Assembly: GCA_031259905.1 (NCBI GenBank)
Contig: JAIRKS010000194.1
Coordinates: forward strand, 1-14,609
Length of the DNA stretch: 14,609 nt
Reading direction: 5' to 3'
Source of the DNA: Odoribacteraceae bacterium
Lineage (GTDB): Bacteria > Bacteroidota > Bacteroidia > Bacteroidales > Marinifilaceae
Shown: in pieces, positions 13,301-14,609 of the stretch
Layout: every line of letters starts with the position of its first letter
How positions within the stretch are numbered: the stretch's first letter is position 1
Program-made: the position numbers and the translations under genes
Notes under the pieces: model-generated
What the model saw: only the letters and a program-made list of their open reading frames with translations
What the model was told of the DNA's origin: nothing
Database searches by the model: none

Positions 13301-13375
13301 GCCGAGGATGACCAGCACCAGGTTCAGCACCGTCGCCAGGACGGGCCGTTTAATACTCGTGGAAGAAATGCTCAT
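10319..13375 (-). CDS. RND multidrug efflux transporter, HAE1 family (AcrB/MexB-like)
   Basis: A full-length 1018-residue inner-membrane proton antiporter. It opens with the family's N-terminal segment SIKRPVLATVLNLVLVILG, followed by the periplasmic porter region beginning SVDPPIITVSASYVGANADVIE (39-60). The proton-relay residues are present: two aspartates in TM4, Asp400-Asp401 in GLVVDDAIVMMEN, and the TM10 lysine, Lys915 in GLVSKNGILIVEFANQ. The pump therefore looks functional. The substrate is not predictable; the HAE1 pattern points to hydrophobic or amphiphilic compounds rather than metals. It lies 12 bp after the adaptor gene and 3 bp before the TolC gene in one operon. No TetR or AraC regulator is inside the window. 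Confidence 0.96.
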   Translation of the reverse strand: MSISSTSIKRPVLATVLNLVLVILGVIGFTYLGIRDYPSVDPPIITVSASYVGANADVIETQVTEPLEAALNGIPGIRSLSSASRDGSSRITVEFHLEVDLETAANDVRDKVSGVQRRLPRDMDPPTVSKADADSQPIFGISLRSDARDLIELSRYAENYYKERLQTISGVSNVDIWGEKRYSVRLRMDPARLAAHGLTPMDVQAAVGRENIELPSGRIEGDNTELTIRTLGRLMSIEDFNNMVVSRKGNRVTRFRDVGTAEVDAENTRNISKRNGVPMVNCVLIPQPGANYISIVDKAYAVMKDLEKDLPEDIDASISFDNTTFIRDSITEVEHTILEAFIMVVLIIFAFLRSWRTTLIPVLTIPVSLVASFFVMYVAGFSINILTLLALVLAIGLVVDDAIVMMENIYAKVEEGMSPLQAGFKGANEIFFAIVATTIVLVAVFIPIVFLEGTTGRLFREFSLVIAGAVAVSAFVALTFTPMISTRLVSRASSQGWLYRKTEPFFSGMNDFYRRWLDRFLRRRYWGVVIIAVTGALIGYLWQALPAEMAPVEDRSSVRVNSTAPEGTTFEYIDRYADELTTFVEETVPEQERIVSFVGGGGTNRSNLNVWLKKPDERERTQQEIADELAVHVRQFTGARTIVSQQQTFGGGRGGLPVSYVIQAKNLDALKEVLPRFMEEVGQSALFSASDVDLKFTKPELTIKIDRHKAGVMGVSVQDIAQTLQLTMSEQRVGYYIMNGKQYQILSQLDRANRNKPDDLRRIYVRNSEGQLIHLDNLIMMEESSMPPQLFRYDRFVSATVSAGLARRVTISQGLEEMDRIAERVLNDDFKTTLSGSSKDFVESSSSLMFAFMLALVFIYLVLAAQFESFRDPLIIMFTVPLALGGALVALWYFQQTMNIFSQIGIIMLIGLVSKNGILIVEFANQRKRAGLSMQEAVREASVARLRPILMTSFATVLGILPMATASGAGAESRIAMGIAVVGGMIFSTLLTLFVIPAMYTYLSTREVKTIEEINEAS

Positions 13376-13387
13376 GAGACTCAGTTA

Positions 13388-14452
13388 TTACAATACCCGC
13401 GCGTTCACCGCCGCGCCCTCGCGCAATTGCATCAGCCCGCTCGTCAACACGGTGTCACCGACTTGTATCCCGGCGATCACCTCCACGTCACGGTTGTCAC
13501 GGCTCTCGATCTCTATCGGCACGCTGGCGGCCCGGCCGTTCCTGACCACCCACACGCGCTTGCCGGACATCTCCGGGACCACCGCCTCCGTCGGCACGCG
13601 GATAAACTCCTCGTCCGAGAAGACAATCTCCCCCTCCAGGAACAGCCCGGCGAGCAACCCGACGCGATTCTCGTACCGTCCCCGCACGAGCACCTTGCGC
13701 GTCGCCGCGTCCGCCTGCGGGTCGATCGAGTAAACCTCCGCCACGATATCCTCCTCGATCCCCCGCGCGCGGAAGGTCACCCGCTTGCCGGGAGAAAGCG
13801 CGTTCCAGTACTGCTCGGGAAGGTAAAACTCGACGCGCAACACCGAGTTGTCCGTCAACGTCGCCACCGGCGTGCTCTGTTGCACGTGACTCCCCTCGCT
13901 CACGTGACGGAAGCCGATCTGCCCGTCGAACGGCGCCCGGATCTCCGTCCGGTTTATCTTCACCTGCAACAGCTCGATGTCCGCCAGCAGGATATTATAC
14001 TCCGTCTCCAGCTCCTGGTACGACTCGAGGCTCACCGACTCGCGCTGCAACAGCTCCCGTTGACGCTCCAGCTTCACCTCCAGCAACCGCTTCTGGTACA
14101 TCGAGCGCGTCAACTGCGCCTGCAAATCGGCGTCATCGACCTTCAGCAGCAAATCCCCGCGCCGCACCCGCTCCCCGTCGTTGAAATTAACGCTGACCAC
14201 CCGGCCCACCGTCTCGGACACCAGCTCCACCACCTGGTTCGGGTACAACTCCCCGTTCACCGGGTAACGATCCATCGCCCGCGACAGGCGCGCCACGATA
14301 CCCGTCACCGGCAACATCCCGCCACCAACGCGCCCCCCCGGGGCAGCCGACGACGGCGAGTCACCGAATAACCCCACGCGGGGAGCCACCAGCGCGCCCG
14401 CGACGACAAGCGGGATACCCGCTTGCAAAACTCGTTTCACGATCTTGTTCAT
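13388..14452 (-). CDS. RND efflux periplasmic adaptor (HlyD/AcrA family)
   Basis: A 354-residue membrane fusion protein linking pump and outer-membrane channel. Residues 1-29 form a basic start and one hydrophobic helix (AGIPLVVAGALVAP); there is no lipobox, so it is an uncleaved or signal-peptidase-I N-terminus rather than a lipoprotein. The barrel-sandwich halves are VVELVSETVGRVVSVNFNDG (74-93) and TEIRAPFDGQIGFRHVSEG (169-187), separated by a coiled-coil hairpin (about 106-165). The beta-barrel starts at LRVEFYLPE (205-213). I chose the ATG at 14452 (MNKIVKRVL) because the hydrophobic helix follows at once; the frame is open to 14539 but that part has no conserved look. It is the first gene of the efflux operon. 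Confidence 0.93.
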   Translation of the reverse strand: MNKIVKRVLQAGIPLVVAGALVAPRVGLFGDSPSSAAPGGRVGGGMLPVTGIVARLSRAMDRYPVNGELYPNQVVELVSETVGRVVSVNFNDGERVRRGDLLLKVDDADLQAQLTRSMYQKRLLEVKLERQRELLQRESVSLESYQELETEYNILLADIELLQVKINRTEIRAPFDGQIGFRHVSEGSHVQQSTPVATLTDNSVLRVEFYLPEQYWNALSPGKRVTFRARGIEEDIVAEVYSIDPQADAATRKVLVRGRYENRVGLLAGLFLEGEIVFSDEEFIRVPTEAVVPEMSGKRVWVVRNGRAASVPIEIESRDNRDVEVIAGIQVGDTVLTSGLMQLREGAAVNARVL

Positions 14453-14609
14453 GTCTTGTCGTGTTAATACTTGAAACTTCTTGAACTTCCCGTCCTCCCG
14501 GGCCTCCCCGTTCACGGGCAACACATTTATCGACACCAAAGGTGAAGGAAAGTTTAGAGCCCCCCAGTTAAGAGTTTGTTAAAAGTAACCCGGGAACACC
14601 TGACGGGGC
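14453..14609 (-). promoter_or_regulatory. upstream region of the efflux operon (partial)
   Basis: These 157 bp hold the leader of the adaptor gene. No perfect TAnnTTTG is present on the minus strand; the nearest is CACCTTTG around 14537-14544, within the small inverted repeat CACCAAAGGTG (14536-14546), which could be an operator. The leader just before the ATG reads TTAACACGACAAGAC. A promoter may lie beyond the right edge. Confidence 0.3.

Noticed and set aside
11009..14371. 1120-codon open frame on the plus strand, the longest in the window
   Set aside because: It lies exactly opposite the RND pump and adaptor genes, and its translation is a low-complexity mix of His, Arg, Asp, Gln and Leu. 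It arises from GC-rich codon choice in the real minus-strand genes, which have full family motifs.

Overview
The window looks like a chromosomal piece of a GC-rich anaerobic member of the Bacteroidota, most likely Bacteroidales. The reasons are the three-gene succinate dehydrogenase/fumarate reductase with one diheme cytochrome b subunit, two promoters with a perfect Bacteroidota -7 box (TAnnTTTG, here TACATTTG), a lack of Shine-Dalgarno leaders, and close resemblance of FrdA and the flavin reductase to Bacteroidales proteins as I recall them. The genus cannot be fixed by reading alone. There is no rRNA, tRNA, CRISPR array, transposase or phage gene.

Layout. Positions 1-230 hold an AT-rich tandem array with a 21-bp period, in two sequence families, and it may continue beyond the left edge. 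Positions 380-3574 (+ strand) are a tight five-gene operon: a DRTGG-like protein, a small HATPase_c (RsbW-like) protein, an iron-only-hydrogenase-like protein, a second and canonical DRTGG protein, and a PHP-domain phosphoesterase. The hydrogenase-like protein has two ferredoxin clusters, all four H-cluster cysteines and a C-terminal CX2CX4CX16C motif. It lacks the proton-relay cysteine and has no PAS domain. This is the signature of a group C 'sensory' [FeFe]-hydrogenase (HydS-like). No catalytic hydrogenase, NuoE/F-like subunit or maturase is present in the window. This operon is the most interesting system here.

A strong bidirectional hairpin terminator at about 3747-3787 separates it from the convergent minus-strand operon frdC-frdA-frdB (7249 down to 3809), which encodes the membrane quinol:fumarate reductase/succinate dehydrogenase. 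Next comes a minus-strand gene of unknown function (8160-7399) with its own promoter, flanked by two similar inverted repeats. The right part (14452 down to 8410, minus strand) is a complete tripartite efflux operon: a periplasmic adaptor, an RND inner-membrane pump and a TolC-type outer-membrane channel. A flavin reductase-like gene follows 13 bp behind the channel gene.

Functional reading (inference). The left operon is a candidate H2/redox-sensing regulatory module in which the H-cluster protein reports to the HATPase_c kinase-like protein, with the DRTGG and PHP proteins as accessory signalling or metabolite partners. Its convergent neighbour is a major electron sink of anaerobic Bacteroidales, fumarate reduction. 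The efflux operon is an ordinary HAE1 family system. Several very long open frames opposite the real genes (up to 1120 codons) are by-products of GC-rich codon use.
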